A DNA stretch of 32,897 nt from NCBI GenBank assembly GCA_017994835.1, contig JAGOKC010000020.1, positions 1 through 32,897 on the forward strand. Reading direction: 5' to 3'. This document shows, one piece after another, positions 1-7,432 of the stretch. Under the pieces are notes generated by a model, which had not been told where the DNA came from, did no database searches, and saw only the letters and a program-made list of their open reading frames with translations. The position numbers were made by a program, and so were the translations under genes. Each line of letters opens with the position of its first letter. The stretch's first letter is position 1. This DNA comes from Aquabacterium sp. Its GTDB lineage: Bacteria; Pseudomonadota; Gammaproteobacteria; Burkholderiales; Burkholderiaceae_C.

Positions 1-463
1 GGGGTGCCAGCGCCGCTTTCACGCGCCGGTAAAAGCCCGGTGAGCACAGGGCATCGGGCAGGCCCGCAGCATTGAAACCGTCCACCAGAATGATGTCGAA
101 CTGATGCGCGGCGCGCCCAAGGAAATCAGCCCCATCGGCACAGACGATGCGCGAGCGTTCGTCATCGGGCGGGATGCAGAAATCCTGCCGCAGCTCGATC
201 ACCCCCGGATTGATCTCGACGGTGGTCAGGTCGGTCTCAGGCAAGTGCTTGTGGATGTATTTGTGCAGCGCACCGCCGCCCAACCCGATCATCAACACCG
301 ACCGTGGTGCCGGGTTGAACAGCAAAAAACCCATCATCGCGCGGGTGTAGTCCAGCACCAGTTCATCCGGATCCGCCAGGCGCATGCAGCTCTGGATCAG
401 GGACGACTCGAAACTCAGGGAAAGGGTCTGGCTGTTCTGGTGCAGCTTCGCTTGCTCGCTCAT
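1..463 (-). CDS. Spermidine synthase-like protein (3' end outside window)
   Basis: This gene reads leftwards and runs off the window without a stop, so only the first 154 residues are visible. The fold is that of spermidine synthase/SAM-dependent methyltransferases. The nucleotide-binding loop GLGGG lies at residues 60-64, followed by an acidic strand end (VEIN, about 82-85). A DGADF stretch follows near residue 110, and the strand DIILVDGFN is near 123-131. Many bacterial proteins of this type are annotated as spermidine synthases, but they lack proof of aminopropyl transfer, so the substrate is open. The ATG at 463 is the first in-frame start; another ATG at 479 is out of frame. It is divergent from the FKBP gene, with 78 bases between them. 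The family is well supported and the specific reaction is not. Confidence 0.8.
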   Translation of the reverse strand, partial: MSEQAKLHQNSQTLSLSFESSLIQSCMRLADPDELVLDYTRAMMGFLLFNPAPRSVLMIGLGGGALHKYIHKHLPETDLTTVEINPGVIELRQDFCIPPDDERSRIVCADGADFLGRAAHQFDIILVDGFNAAGLPDALCSPGFYRRVKAALAP

Positions 464-541
464 GCGGGCAGTGTCGCATGCGCCCAGCGGTTAGACTCTG
501 GCCTCCATTTTTCATTCGCACCCACATAGAAAGGACACGCC

Positions 542-895
542 ATGGCTGTCGTTACCACCACTTCCGGTCTGCAATACGAAGACGTTACCGTCGGCAGCGG
601 CGCTGAAGCCAAGGCCGGCAACCACGTGTCCGTGCACTACACCGGCTGGCTGTACCAGAACGGTGTCAAGGGTGCCAAGTTCGACTCCAGCAAGGACCGC
701 AACGACCCCTTCGCCTTCCCCTTGGGTGCCGGTCACGTCATCCGTGGTTGGGACGAGGGTGTGCAGGGCATGAAGATCGGCGGCACCCGCATTCTGGTGA
801 TTCCCCCTGAACTGGGCTACGGTGCCCGTGGCGCTGGTGGTGTGATCCCTGGCAACGCCACCCTGATGTTTGAAGTCGAACTGCTGGGCGTCTGA
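542..895 (+). CDS. FKBP-type peptidyl-prolyl cis-trans isomerase
   Basis: A 117-residue single-domain FKBP that catalyses cis-trans isomerisation of peptidyl-proline bonds and helps protein folding. The whole protein is the FKBP domain. Diagnostic segments are VHYTGWL (about 31-37), KFDSSKDR, the VIRGWDEGVQGMKIGG stretch around residues 71-86, and the closing LGYGARGAGGVIPGNATL loop-strand with FEVELLGV at the end. No signal peptide is visible, so a cytoplasmic location is likely. The start is supported by an AAAGGA ribosome-binding site at about 530-534. The DUF1841 gene begins 6 bases after the stop, so the two are probably cotranscribed. The family call is firm. A gene symbol is not given because several unrelated FKBP symbols are used for such short proteins. 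Confidence 0.95.
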   Translation: MAVVTTTSGLQYEDVTVGSGAEAKAGNHVSVHYTGWLYQNGVKGAKFDSSKDRNDPFAFPLGAGHVIRGWDEGVQGMKIGGTRILVIPPELGYGARGAGGVIPGNATLMFEVELLGV

Positions 896-901
896 TTCAC
901 C

Positions 902-1333
902 ATGTTTGCCCCCAGCCAGGAACAGGTTCGTCGTTTCTTCTGTGAGGCCTGGGCCAAGCACCTGGCTGGCCAACCGCTCACCCCGTTGGAGGCGCAAGCC
1001 GCCGACTGGATGATCGAGCACCCTGAATACCATCAGGACCTGTCAGACGTGGACGCGGCCATCGCCGCCGTTTACACCGTGGAGGAGGGGCGCACCAACC
1101 CCTTCCTGCACCTGTCCATGCACCTGTCCATCACCGAACAGGTCAGCATCGACCAGCCGCGCGGCGTCAAAGCCGCCATCGAGCGCCTGGCGCAGCGCCT
1201 CAACTCCCTGCACGAAGCCCACCACGTTGCCATGGAAGCCCTGGGCGAAATGGTCTGGGAAGCGCAGCGCTCGGGCCGCCCCTTTGATGGGCAAGGCTAC
1301 ATCGACCGCCTGATGATGCGCGCCACCCGCTGA
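902..1333 (+). CDS. DUF1841 family protein
   Basis: A 143-residue soluble protein of unknown function that matches the DUF1841 pattern. It has an N-terminal MF-PS-x2-QVRRFFCEAW segment, then PLTPLEAQAADW and HPEYHQDL (about residues 39-46). A histidine-rich helix follows (HLSMHLSITEQ, about 66-76), as does a C-terminal helix with LHEAHHVAMEALGEMVWEA. No signal peptide or membrane segment is seen. It starts 6 bases after the FKBP stop and probably shares its message. The family occurs mainly in beta- and gammaproteobacteria and has no established role. The repeated His/Glu residues could bind metal, but that is only a suggestion. Confidence 0.85.
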   Translation: MFAPSQEQVRRFFCEAWAKHLAGQPLTPLEAQAADWMIEHPEYHQDLSDVDAAIAAVYTVEEGRTNPFLHLSMHLSITEQVSIDQPRGVKAAIERLAQRLNSLHEAHHVAMEALGEMVWEAQRSGRPFDGQGYIDRLMMRATR

Positions 1334-1402
1334 ATTGGAATCGGGTAAGTGCTAGGCCTGGTTTGACCGTGATATTCGTCAAGTGAGACTTTTCGCACGC
1401 AC

Positions 1403-1435
1403 TGACCCTGTGGTCAGGGGGGGCGATCTGCCCCC
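1403..1435. promoter_or_regulatory. Two small inverted repeats upstream of the adhesin gene
   Basis: The 162-base gap before the adhesin gene holds two perfect inverted repeats in tandem. The first is TGACC-CTGT-GGTCA (1403-1416). The second is GGGGGC-GATCT-GCCCCC (1419-1435). Neither is followed by a T-run, so an intrinsic terminator is unlikely. They may be an operator or leader-RNA structure for the adhesin. No convincing -35/-10 pair was identified nearby. Confidence 0.3.
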
Positions 1436-1495
1436 GCGTGACGCAAACTCGCCCTACAGTGAGGGTGTTGAACACTTTTTGTCACGAGCTGCCCT

Positions 1496-3973
1496 ATGTC
1501 GATCCTCGCTGTGTCCGCTGGCATCGTCACCGCCCTTCGGGGGGATGCGTTCATTCGATCACCTGAGGGCGAGCTGGTCCCACTGAAAATCGGGGATCGC
1601 GTACAGGCTGGCGAGGCCATTCTGGGCCCCAATGGTGAGCCGCTTGAAGTGGCACCCGGTGCCACCGCACGTCCGCCGGCTGCCAGCGCGGAGCTCGATC
1701 AAGCCGTTGCCAACCTCGACGCCCCGGAGTCCGAAGAAGACGCGCCTGCTGCCGGCTTGGCCGGCGGTGATGGCACCTCGCTGGGCGAGGGTTTGCGGGT
1801 AGATCGCGTCGTTGAAGTGGTGTCGCCCCAGGCCGGTGCGGTCCGTGTCAACGATTTGCCTGACAGTGACCTTCTTGTGCCTGGGTCATTGACCGATCAG
1901 CGCGCCCTGGTCACCACTGAGCCCACCCCTCCTGTGCCTCCAGCTACCTTGCCCTTCCTGGTCGTGTTCGGCCAGGACGCGGTTGAAGGCAAGGCCAGCG
2001 AGTTCAACGTCAACCTGACCCAAGCGTCGGCCACCCCCATCACCGTCAGGCTGGAGTTGTTGCCTGGGACTGACCCGGTGGACGCTGCCACGCCAGGCGT
2101 GGACACCGCCACAGCGCTCGAATACTTCAACGGTGTCACCCAGCAGTGGGCGGCGGTCACCGGCGACCTCACTTTTGCAGCGGGTCAAACCGGGATCAAG
2201 GTCCGCGTCGCCACGGTGGACGACGCCGAGGTGGAGGGCGTCGAGTTCATCCAGCTCAAGGCCACGGTTGTGAGTGGTGCCACAGCCAACCCCTTCAACT
2301 CGAACGACGCGGCCATCACCGACAACGACAAGCCCTATCTGGTCGTGTACGGTCAGGATGCAGAGGAGGGGCAGCCGACGCAGTTCACGGTCAATCTGAC
2401 GCAAGCCTCACCTGGCCCGGTCACGGTCAAGCTCGACCTGCTGGCTGGCAGCGATCCGGTGAATGCAGCAACGCCAGGCGTTGACACCATCGGCCCGCTC
2501 GAATTCTTCAACACCACATCCCAGCAATGGGAGCCCGTGGCCGGCGATCTGACCTTGGCTGCAGGTCAAACCCAGTTGAAGGTGCGCGTGGCCACGCTCA
2601 ACGATGCTGAGGTGGAGGGCGTTGAGTTCATTCAGCTCAAAGCCACGGTTTTGGGCGGCGAAACGGCGAACCCCGAGGCCAGCAATGACGCGGCCATCAC
2701 CGACAACGACAAGCCCTATCTGGTCGTGTACGGTCAGGATGCAGAGGAGGGGCAGCCGACGCAGTTCACGGTCAATCTGACGCAAGCCTCACCTGGCCCG
2801 GTCACGGTCAAGCTCGACCTGCTGGTTGGCAGCGATCCGGTGAATGCAGCAACGCCAGGCGTTGACACCATCGGCCCGCTCGAATTCTTCAACACCACAT
2901 CCCAGCAATGGGAGCCCGTGGCCGGCGATCTGACCTTGGCTGCAGGTCAAACTCAGTTGAAGGTGCGCGTTGCCACTGTGGACGACAGCGAAATCGAAGG
3001 CCTTGAGTTCATTCAACTGCAAGCCAGCGTCGTCAGTGGCGAAACCGTCAATACGGTCGCGTCCAACGATGCGGCCATCACCGACAACGACAAGCCTTAC
3101 ATGGTGGTGTACAGCACCGATCCCATCGAAGGGCAAATGGCGCACTACACGGTCAACCTGACCGCACCGACTGCAGAGGTGGTGTCGGTGACCTTGGCGC
3201 TTCAAGCCGGTGGCACACCAGCCGACGCGGCCCAGCCTGGGTCTGACAGCACAACCGACCTGGAGTTTTTCAACGCCACCACGCAGCAGTGGGAGGCGGT
3301 GACTGGTCCCGTCAGTTTCCAACCGGGTGACATGCAAATTCAAGTGCGTGTTGCCACCTTGGACGACGCCTACGTCGAGCCGGTGGAATACCTCCGCCTG
3401 CATGCCACGGTGGTCGAGGGGCAGGTGATCAACCCCATTACCTGGAACGACGCAGCCATCACGGACAACGAAGGCCGCCTCATCACGGGCACGGCTGACG
3501 GCGATGAGATTGTTGGGCAAGCGGGTGACGATACCCTGCAAGGACTGGCGGGCGATGACCTGCTGATCGGTGGTCAGGGAAATGATCTTTTCAACGGAGG
3601 CGAGGGCGGCGATGTGTTCGCCTGGCGACTGAGCGATGTGGTGACCGGACAGACCACGGTGGACCGCATTGAAGCCTTTGATCTGGCACCCCACGCTGCC
3701 GGCGGCGATGTGCTCGACCTGCGTGATCTGTTGCAAGGTGAGCACACTGAAGGCGGTACGGGCAATCTCACCCAGTACCTGCACTTCGACACCAGCGGCA
3801 CGGACACCCTCATCCAGATCAGTGTGAATGGCGATCTGGCAGCCATCACCCAGGAAATTGTGCTGGAAGGTGTGAACCTGCGTGCAGGCTTTGGCCTGGA
3901 TGCCGGGGCGGGTGATGGACTTGTCATTGCGCGCATGCTGGCTGACCAGAAACTTTGGGTGGACGCGGCCTGA
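1496..3973 (+). CDS. LapA-like type I-secreted RTX adhesin, compact form
   Basis: An 825-residue surface or secreted adhesin. Residues 1-60 resemble the retention module of LapA-type adhesins (GIVTALRGDAFIRSPEG, then LKIGDRVQAGEAIL), which holds the protein in its outer-membrane export pore. Residues 84-87 read PAAG, the kind of dialanine site cut by LapG-type periplasmic proteases. Four 127-residue repeats fill residues 153-660. Each has an EGQ-type start, a VRVAT-(V/L)-DDAEVEG-like centre and the ending AITDN, a layout like Calx-beta domains. RTX glycine/aspartate nonapeptides occupy about 676-708. The tail (about 709-825, with GGDVLDLRDLLQG) fits the C-terminal type I secretion signal. There is no Sec signal peptide, as expected. 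LapA-like proteins are usually thousands of residues long, so this one is very small. LapB/C/E, LapG and LapD homologues are not in the window. Confidence 0.8.
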   Translation: MSILAVSAGIVTALRGDAFIRSPEGELVPLKIGDRVQAGEAILGPNGEPLEVAPGATARPPAASAELDQAVANLDAPESEEDAPAAGLAGGDGTSLGEGLRVDRVVEVVSPQAGAVRVNDLPDSDLLVPGSLTDQRALVTTEPTPPVPPATLPFLVVFGQDAVEGKASEFNVNLTQASATPITVRLELLPGTDPVDAATPGVDTATALEYFNGVTQQWAAVTGDLTFAAGQTGIKVRVATVDDAEVEGVEFIQLKATVVSGATANPFNSNDAAITDNDKPYLVVYGQDAEEGQPTQFTVNLTQASPGPVTVKLDLLAGSDPVNAATPGVDTIGPLEFFNTTSQQWEPVAGDLTLAAGQTQLKVRVATLNDAEVEGVEFIQLKATVLGGETANPEASNDAAITDNDKPYLVVYGQDAEEGQPTQFTVNLTQASPGPVTVKLDLLVGSDPVNAATPGVDTIGPLEFFNTTSQQWEPVAGDLTLAAGQTQLKVRVATVDDSEIEGLEFIQLQASVVSGETVNTVASNDAAITDNDKPYMVVYSTDPIEGQMAHYTVNLTAPTAEVVSVTLALQAGGTPADAAQPGSDSTTDLEFFNATTQQWEAVTGPVSFQPGDMQIQVRVATLDDAYVEPVEYLRLHATVVEGQVINPITWNDAAITDNEGRLITGTADGDEIVGQAGDDTLQGLAGDDLLIGGQGNDLFNGGEGGDVFAWRLSDVVTGQTTVDRIEAFDLAPHAAGGDVLDLRDLLQGEHTEGGTGNLTQYLHFDTSGTDTLIQISVNGDLAAITQEIVLEGVNLRAGFGLDAGAGDGLVIARMLADQKLWVDAA
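1952..3475 (+). repeat. Four tandem 381-bp units in the adhesin gene
   Basis: The units begin at 1952, 2333, 2714 and 3095, each 381 bases (127 codons), starting with P-(Y/F)-(L/M)-VV-(Y/F) and ending with AITDN plus two residues. Units 2 and 3 are nearly identical at the DNA level. The block 2306-2571 matches 2687-2952 with a single mismatch (2445 versus 2826). Units 1 and 4 are clearly diverged. This indicates a recent duplication or gene conversion in the centre of the array. Confidence 0.95.
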
Positions 3974-4017
3974 TGGGCCTGGTGACAGACCCGTTCTGTC
4001 GCTTCGAGGTGTTTGCA

Positions 4018-4042
4018 AGGCCCGCTTCAAAGCGGGCTTTTT
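4018..4042 (+). terminator. Intrinsic terminator after the adhesin gene
   Basis: The stem is GCCCGCT (4020-4026) with AGCGGGC (4031-4037), loop TCAA, followed directly by TTTTT (4038-4042). It lies 47 bases after the adhesin stop codon and before the MoxR gene, so it isolates the adhesin transcript. Confidence 0.85.
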
Positions 4043-4102
4043 CATGGGTGAATGCCCATGCACCTATACTCCGCCACAGTTGCAATTCCGTTGAGTCAGC
4101 GC

Positions 4103-4945
4103 ATGAAATTTCAAGGTACCGATCAATACGTCGCCACCGATGACCTGAAACTGGCCGTCAATGCGGCCCTCAAATTGCAGCGTCCGCTGCTGGTCAAGGG
4201 CGAGCCCGGCACAGGCAAAACGATGCTGGCCGAGCAGGTTTCCGAAGCCCTGGGCATGCCCTTGCTGCAATGGCACATCAAGTCCACCACCAAGGCGCAG
4301 CAAGGCCTCTACGAATACGACGCCGTCAGCCGCTTGCGCGACAGCCAGTTGGGTGATGAGAAGGTCCGCGACATCCACAACTACATCGTCAAGGGCACCC
4401 TGTGGCAGGCCTTTGAGGCTGACCATCAGGTGGCCCTGCTCATCGACGAAATCGACAAGGCTGACATCGAATTTCCGAATGACCTCCTGCGTGAACTCGA
4501 CCGCATGGAGTTCTATTGTTATGAGACCCGTCAGTTGATCCAGGCCAAGCATCGTCCCCTGGTCATCATCACGTCGAACAACGAAAAAGACCTGCCGGAC
4601 GCCTTTTTGCGTCGCTGCTTCTTCCACTACATCCGCTTCCCGGATGCGGTCACCATGAAGCAGATCGTGGATGTTCACTTTCCCCACATCAAGCAAGACC
4701 TGTTGCAGGCGGCCATGCGGCACTTCTACGAGGTGCGCAATCTGCCGGGCCTCAAGAAGAAGCCCAGCACCTCCGAGTTGATTGACTGGCTCAAGCTATT
4801 GGTTGCCGAAGACATCCCGCTGGAAGTGCTGCAGAGCAAGGATGAGAAGGTCAGCGTGCCACCGTTGGTGGGTGCCTTGCTCAAGAACGAGCAAGACCTC
4901 AGCCTGTTCGACCGACTGGTTCACATGGCGCGCCACAACCGTTGA
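4103..4945 (+). CDS. MoxR-family AAA+ ATPase
   Basis: A 280-residue AAA+ ATPase of the MoxR/CoxD type. These act as chaperones that mature or remodel partner complexes together with a VWA protein. Walker A is GEPGTGKT (33-40) and Walker B is LLIDEID (112-118). Sensor 1 is in IITSNNEKDLPDAF, and an arginine-finger-like LRRCFF follows. The ATG at 4103 is chosen because family members typically begin MKFQG-x-x-x-YVAT. An in-frame ATG at 4052 would add 17 residues but lies almost on the preceding terminator. A -10-like TATACT is at 4065-4070, with no good -35. The likely VWA partner is at 6260, separated by an inverted diguanylate cyclase gene. The client complex is unknown. Confidence 0.9.
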   Translation: MKFQGTDQYVATDDLKLAVNAALKLQRPLLVKGEPGTGKTMLAEQVSEALGMPLLQWHIKSTTKAQQGLYEYDAVSRLRDSQLGDEKVRDIHNYIVKGTLWQAFEADHQVALLIDEIDKADIEFPNDLLRELDRMEFYCYETRQLIQAKHRPLVIITSNNEKDLPDAFLRRCFFHYIRFPDAVTMKQIVDVHFPHIKQDLLQAAMRHFYEVRNLPGLKKKPSTSELIDWLKLLVAEDIPLEVLQSKDEKVSVPPLVGALLKNEQDLSLFDRLVHMARHNR

Positions 4946-4969
4946 GGCGTACCGGGGTGGGTGAGGGGT

Positions 4970-6166
4970 TCAGCCCGGCTTGCCCTCTGATGGCGATGCG
5001 TTGTCACGCGCTGACACCACCATGTTGCGCCCACCCTCCTTGGCTTCGTACAGGGCAGCGTCGGCGCGACGCAGCAGCGAGGGCAGGCGTTCTCTCGGAT
5101 CCTCGGCGCAGACCAATCCCATACTGATGGTGACCGGCACCGAGGCTTCGCCCCAGATGATCGGCCGCTCGCACACGCTTTCGCGCAACCGTTCTGCAGC
5201 CTGCAGCGCCCCTTCGTGATCGGTGTGAGGGAGCAGTACGCAGAATTCCTCGCCTCCGTAGCGGGCCACATGGTCCACCTCGCGGGCCTCGGCCTGCAGG
5301 CGACGGGCCACCTCGATCAGCACCTGGTCGCCTGCGGCATGGCCCAGACGGTCGTTGACGAGCTTGAAGTGGTCGATGTCGATCAGCAGGATGGAAAAGG
5401 GCTCACTGAAGCGCTCCAGGCGCTGCGCTTCGCGATCAAGCATGGCCTCGATGGCACGGCGGTTGAGCAGCCCGGTGAGCACATCGTGCAAAGACAAATG
5501 CTCCAGCCGTGCCACCAGCCTCATGACGACGATGTAGCCGAGCACGAAGCTGGTCAGAATGGACAGCTTCACGCTGATGAAGGCGAGCAGAAATTGCTGC
5601 AAATCGAGTGAGATCGTCAGCCAGGGCAGGGGTGAGCCCCATTCCACCTGGCTCAGACCGATCAGTGCCGAACTCACGGCAATGGCACCGAACATGAGCA
5701 ATGCCGCCCAGGCCACGCCGCGATGGAACTCCTGGCTCAAGGGCTGCATGACCTCGCGCATGCTCCAGATCATGGTGAGCACGACCAGAGTACTGCTGAC
5801 CGCGACGCCGACTGCCTGCCAACCCAAGGGAACGCAAACCAGGATGTTGAACGCCACCACACCGATGCTCAGCAGCAGTTGGCGGGTTTCGGCGCGGGGC
5901 AGCTTGAGGAAGATTTGCAGGCCTTCTCGCAACCAGAGGGCACCTAGCGCGGCGAAGGCGCAGGCGGCCAGCACGCGCAACTCGCTCGATGCCAGGCTTG
6001 GGGACAGCAGCAGGCACAAACCTAGCCCGTTGCTCAGGCTGGCGATCATCCAGCAGTGTGCAGCCCGGCTGGACAAGCCCATCCAGCTGCCCGCAGCCCA
6101 CCACATGCCGCTTGTGAGCGTGTGGGTCATCACGACGAAGGCCAGGAGCAGGTGGTGCGATTCCAT
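4970..6166 (-). CDS. Membrane-bound GGDEF diguanylate cyclase
   Basis: A 398-residue inner-membrane protein that should make cyclic di-GMP from two GTP. Residues 1-215 carry several hydrophobic helices (about seven) forming an unassigned membrane sensor. A GGDEF domain follows (about 222-385). It starts with HDVLTGLLNRRAI, has the metal-binding LIDIDHFKLVND strand (261-272) and the active-site loop GGEEF (304-308). The product-inhibition I-site RxxD is intact as REVD (295-298), five residues before the loop, so the enzyme is probably active and feedback-controlled. No EAL domain is present. It lies inverted between the MoxR and VWA genes. Its closeness to a LapA-like adhesin suggests, but does not prove, a link to c-di-GMP control of adhesion. 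Confidence 0.92.
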   Translation of the reverse strand: MESHHLLLAFVVMTHTLTSGMWWAAGSWMGLSSRAAHCWMIASLSNGLGLCLLLSPSLASSELRVLAACAFAALGALWLREGLQIFLKLPRAETRQLLLSIGVVAFNILVCVPLGWQAVGVAVSSTLVVLTMIWSMREVMQPLSQEFHRGVAWAALLMFGAIAVSSALIGLSQVEWGSPLPWLTISLDLQQFLLAFISVKLSILTSFVLGYIVVMRLVARLEHLSLHDVLTGLLNRRAIEAMLDREAQRLERFSEPFSILLIDIDHFKLVNDRLGHAAGDQVLIEVARRLQAEAREVDHVARYGGEEFCVLLPHTDHEGALQAAERLRESVCERPIIWGEASVPVTISMGLVCAEDPRERLPSLLRRADAALYEAKEGGRNMVVSARDNASPSEGKPG

Positions 6167-6259
6167 GTTTGGCGGTCAGTTTCTGACTTCTGAGAGGCCC
6201 CAGGCTTTGGTTTGGTTCGATCCGAGGTGAAAATAGCGCAGAGACTTTCTGGAAAGCCC

Positions 6260-7432
6260 ATGCTCATTGATTTCTTCTTCGCCCTGCGCAATGCCAAGCT
6301 GCCGGTCACGATACCGGAGTACCTGAGCTTGCTGGAGGCGATCAAGGGCGAGGTCATCGGCCCTTCTGTGGACGATTTTTACCATCTGGCACGCATGACG
6401 CTGGTAAAGAACGAGTCACATTTTGACAAATTTGACCGAACCTTCGCCACCTACTTCAAGGGGTCAACCGAGTCGATTGACCTGACACGCGAGTTGCCGC
6501 TGGAGTGGTTGCGTAAAAAGTTCGAGCGTGAGCTGAGCCCGCAAGACCGCGCCAAGATCGAGGCCATGGGCTGGGACAAGCTCATGGACCGTCTCAAGGA
6601 GCTGCTGGAAGAGCAGAAAGAGCGCCACGAGGGTGGCAACAAATGGATTGGCACGGGCGGCACATCGCCATTCGGTGCATATGGCTACAACCCTGAGGGC
6701 ATTCGCATTGGTCAGGATCGTTCGCGCCACCGCAGCGCGATCAAGGTCTGGGACAAGCGCGAGTTCAAGGACTACGACGACACGATCGAGCTGGACACGC
6801 GCAACATCAAGGTGGCTTTGCGCCGCCTGCGCAAGTTCGCCCGCCAGGGCGCGGCCGAAGAGCTGGACCTGGACCACACCATCCATGCCACGGCGGCCAA
6901 CGCCGGCATGCTGGACATCAAGATGGTGCCCGAGCGTCACAACACGGTGAAGGTGCTGTTGCTGATGGATGTGGGCGGTTCGATGGACGACCACATCCAT
7001 CGGGTGGAGGAGCTGTTCTCGGCGGCGAAGTCGGAGTTCAAGCACCTGGAGTTCTATTACTTCCACAACTGCGTCTACGACTTCATGTGGAAGAACAACC
7101 ACCGGCGCTACACCGAGAAAATCCCGACCTGGGACATCATTCGCAAGTACAACAAGGACTACAAGCTGATTTTTGTGGGCGATGCCACCATGAGTCCGTA
7201 CGAGATCTTGCAGCCTGGCGGCAGCGTTGAGTACAACAACGATGAGCCGGGTGCCGAATGGGTCGGACGTCTGACCAATGCGTTCCCTAGTTTTGCCTGG
7301 ATCAATCCGGAGCCGCCGGGGGTGTGGTCCTATCGCCAGAGCGTGTCCATCATGCAGCAACTGATGGGTGGTCGCATGTTCCCCATGAGTTTGCAGGGGC
7401 TTGAAAGTGCGATGCGTTTGCTGAGCAAATGA
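6260..7432 (+). CDS. CoxE-like VWA domain protein
   Basis: A 390-residue cytoplasmic protein of the CoxE/VWA type that is expected to work with MoxR ATPases. The N-terminal half is helical (LIDFFFALRNAKLPVTIPEYLSLL at the start). The VWA domain begins near residue 228. Its metal-ion-dependent adhesion site is D237-V-G-G-S241, where the usual DxSxS has glycine in the middle. A later DATMSP segment probably contributes the remaining ligands. The ATG at 6260 is preceded by GGAAAG three bases upstream. An in-frame start at 6212 is possible but has no better ribosome site. The stop overlaps the tamA start (ATGA), so the two genes are translationally coupled. Its MoxR partner is 1.3 kb upstream, beyond the inverted cyclase gene. 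Confidence 0.88.
   Translation: MLIDFFFALRNAKLPVTIPEYLSLLEAIKGEVIGPSVDDFYHLARMTLVKNESHFDKFDRTFATYFKGSTESIDLTRELPLEWLRKKFERELSPQDRAKIEAMGWDKLMDRLKELLEEQKERHEGGNKWIGTGGTSPFGAYGYNPEGIRIGQDRSRHRSAIKVWDKREFKDYDDTIELDTRNIKVALRRLRKFARQGAAEELDLDHTIHATAANAGMLDIKMVPERHNTVKVLLLMDVGGSMDDHIHRVEELFSAAKSEFKHLEFYYFHNCVYDFMWKNNHRRYTEKIPTWDIIRKYNKDYKLIFVGDATMSPYEILQPGGSVEYNNDEPGAEWVGRLTNAFPSFAWINPEPPGVWSYRQSVSIMQQLMGGRMFPMSLQGLESAMRLLSK

Noticed and set aside
1952..3475. CRISPR or short tandem repeat array
   Set aside because: The repeat is 381 bp, in frame and coding, so it is a protein-domain repeat and not a CRISPR array.
2789..4063. A 424-codon open frame antisense to the adhesin
   Set aside because: It arises from the repeated adhesin sequence and runs across the terminator. 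No domain is visible and the adhesin frame is well supported.
4052..4102. Upstream start for the MoxR gene
   Set aside because: The extra 17 residues do not resemble the family start and would place the start codon about ten bases from a terminator T-run. The MKFQG start at 4103 fits the family.
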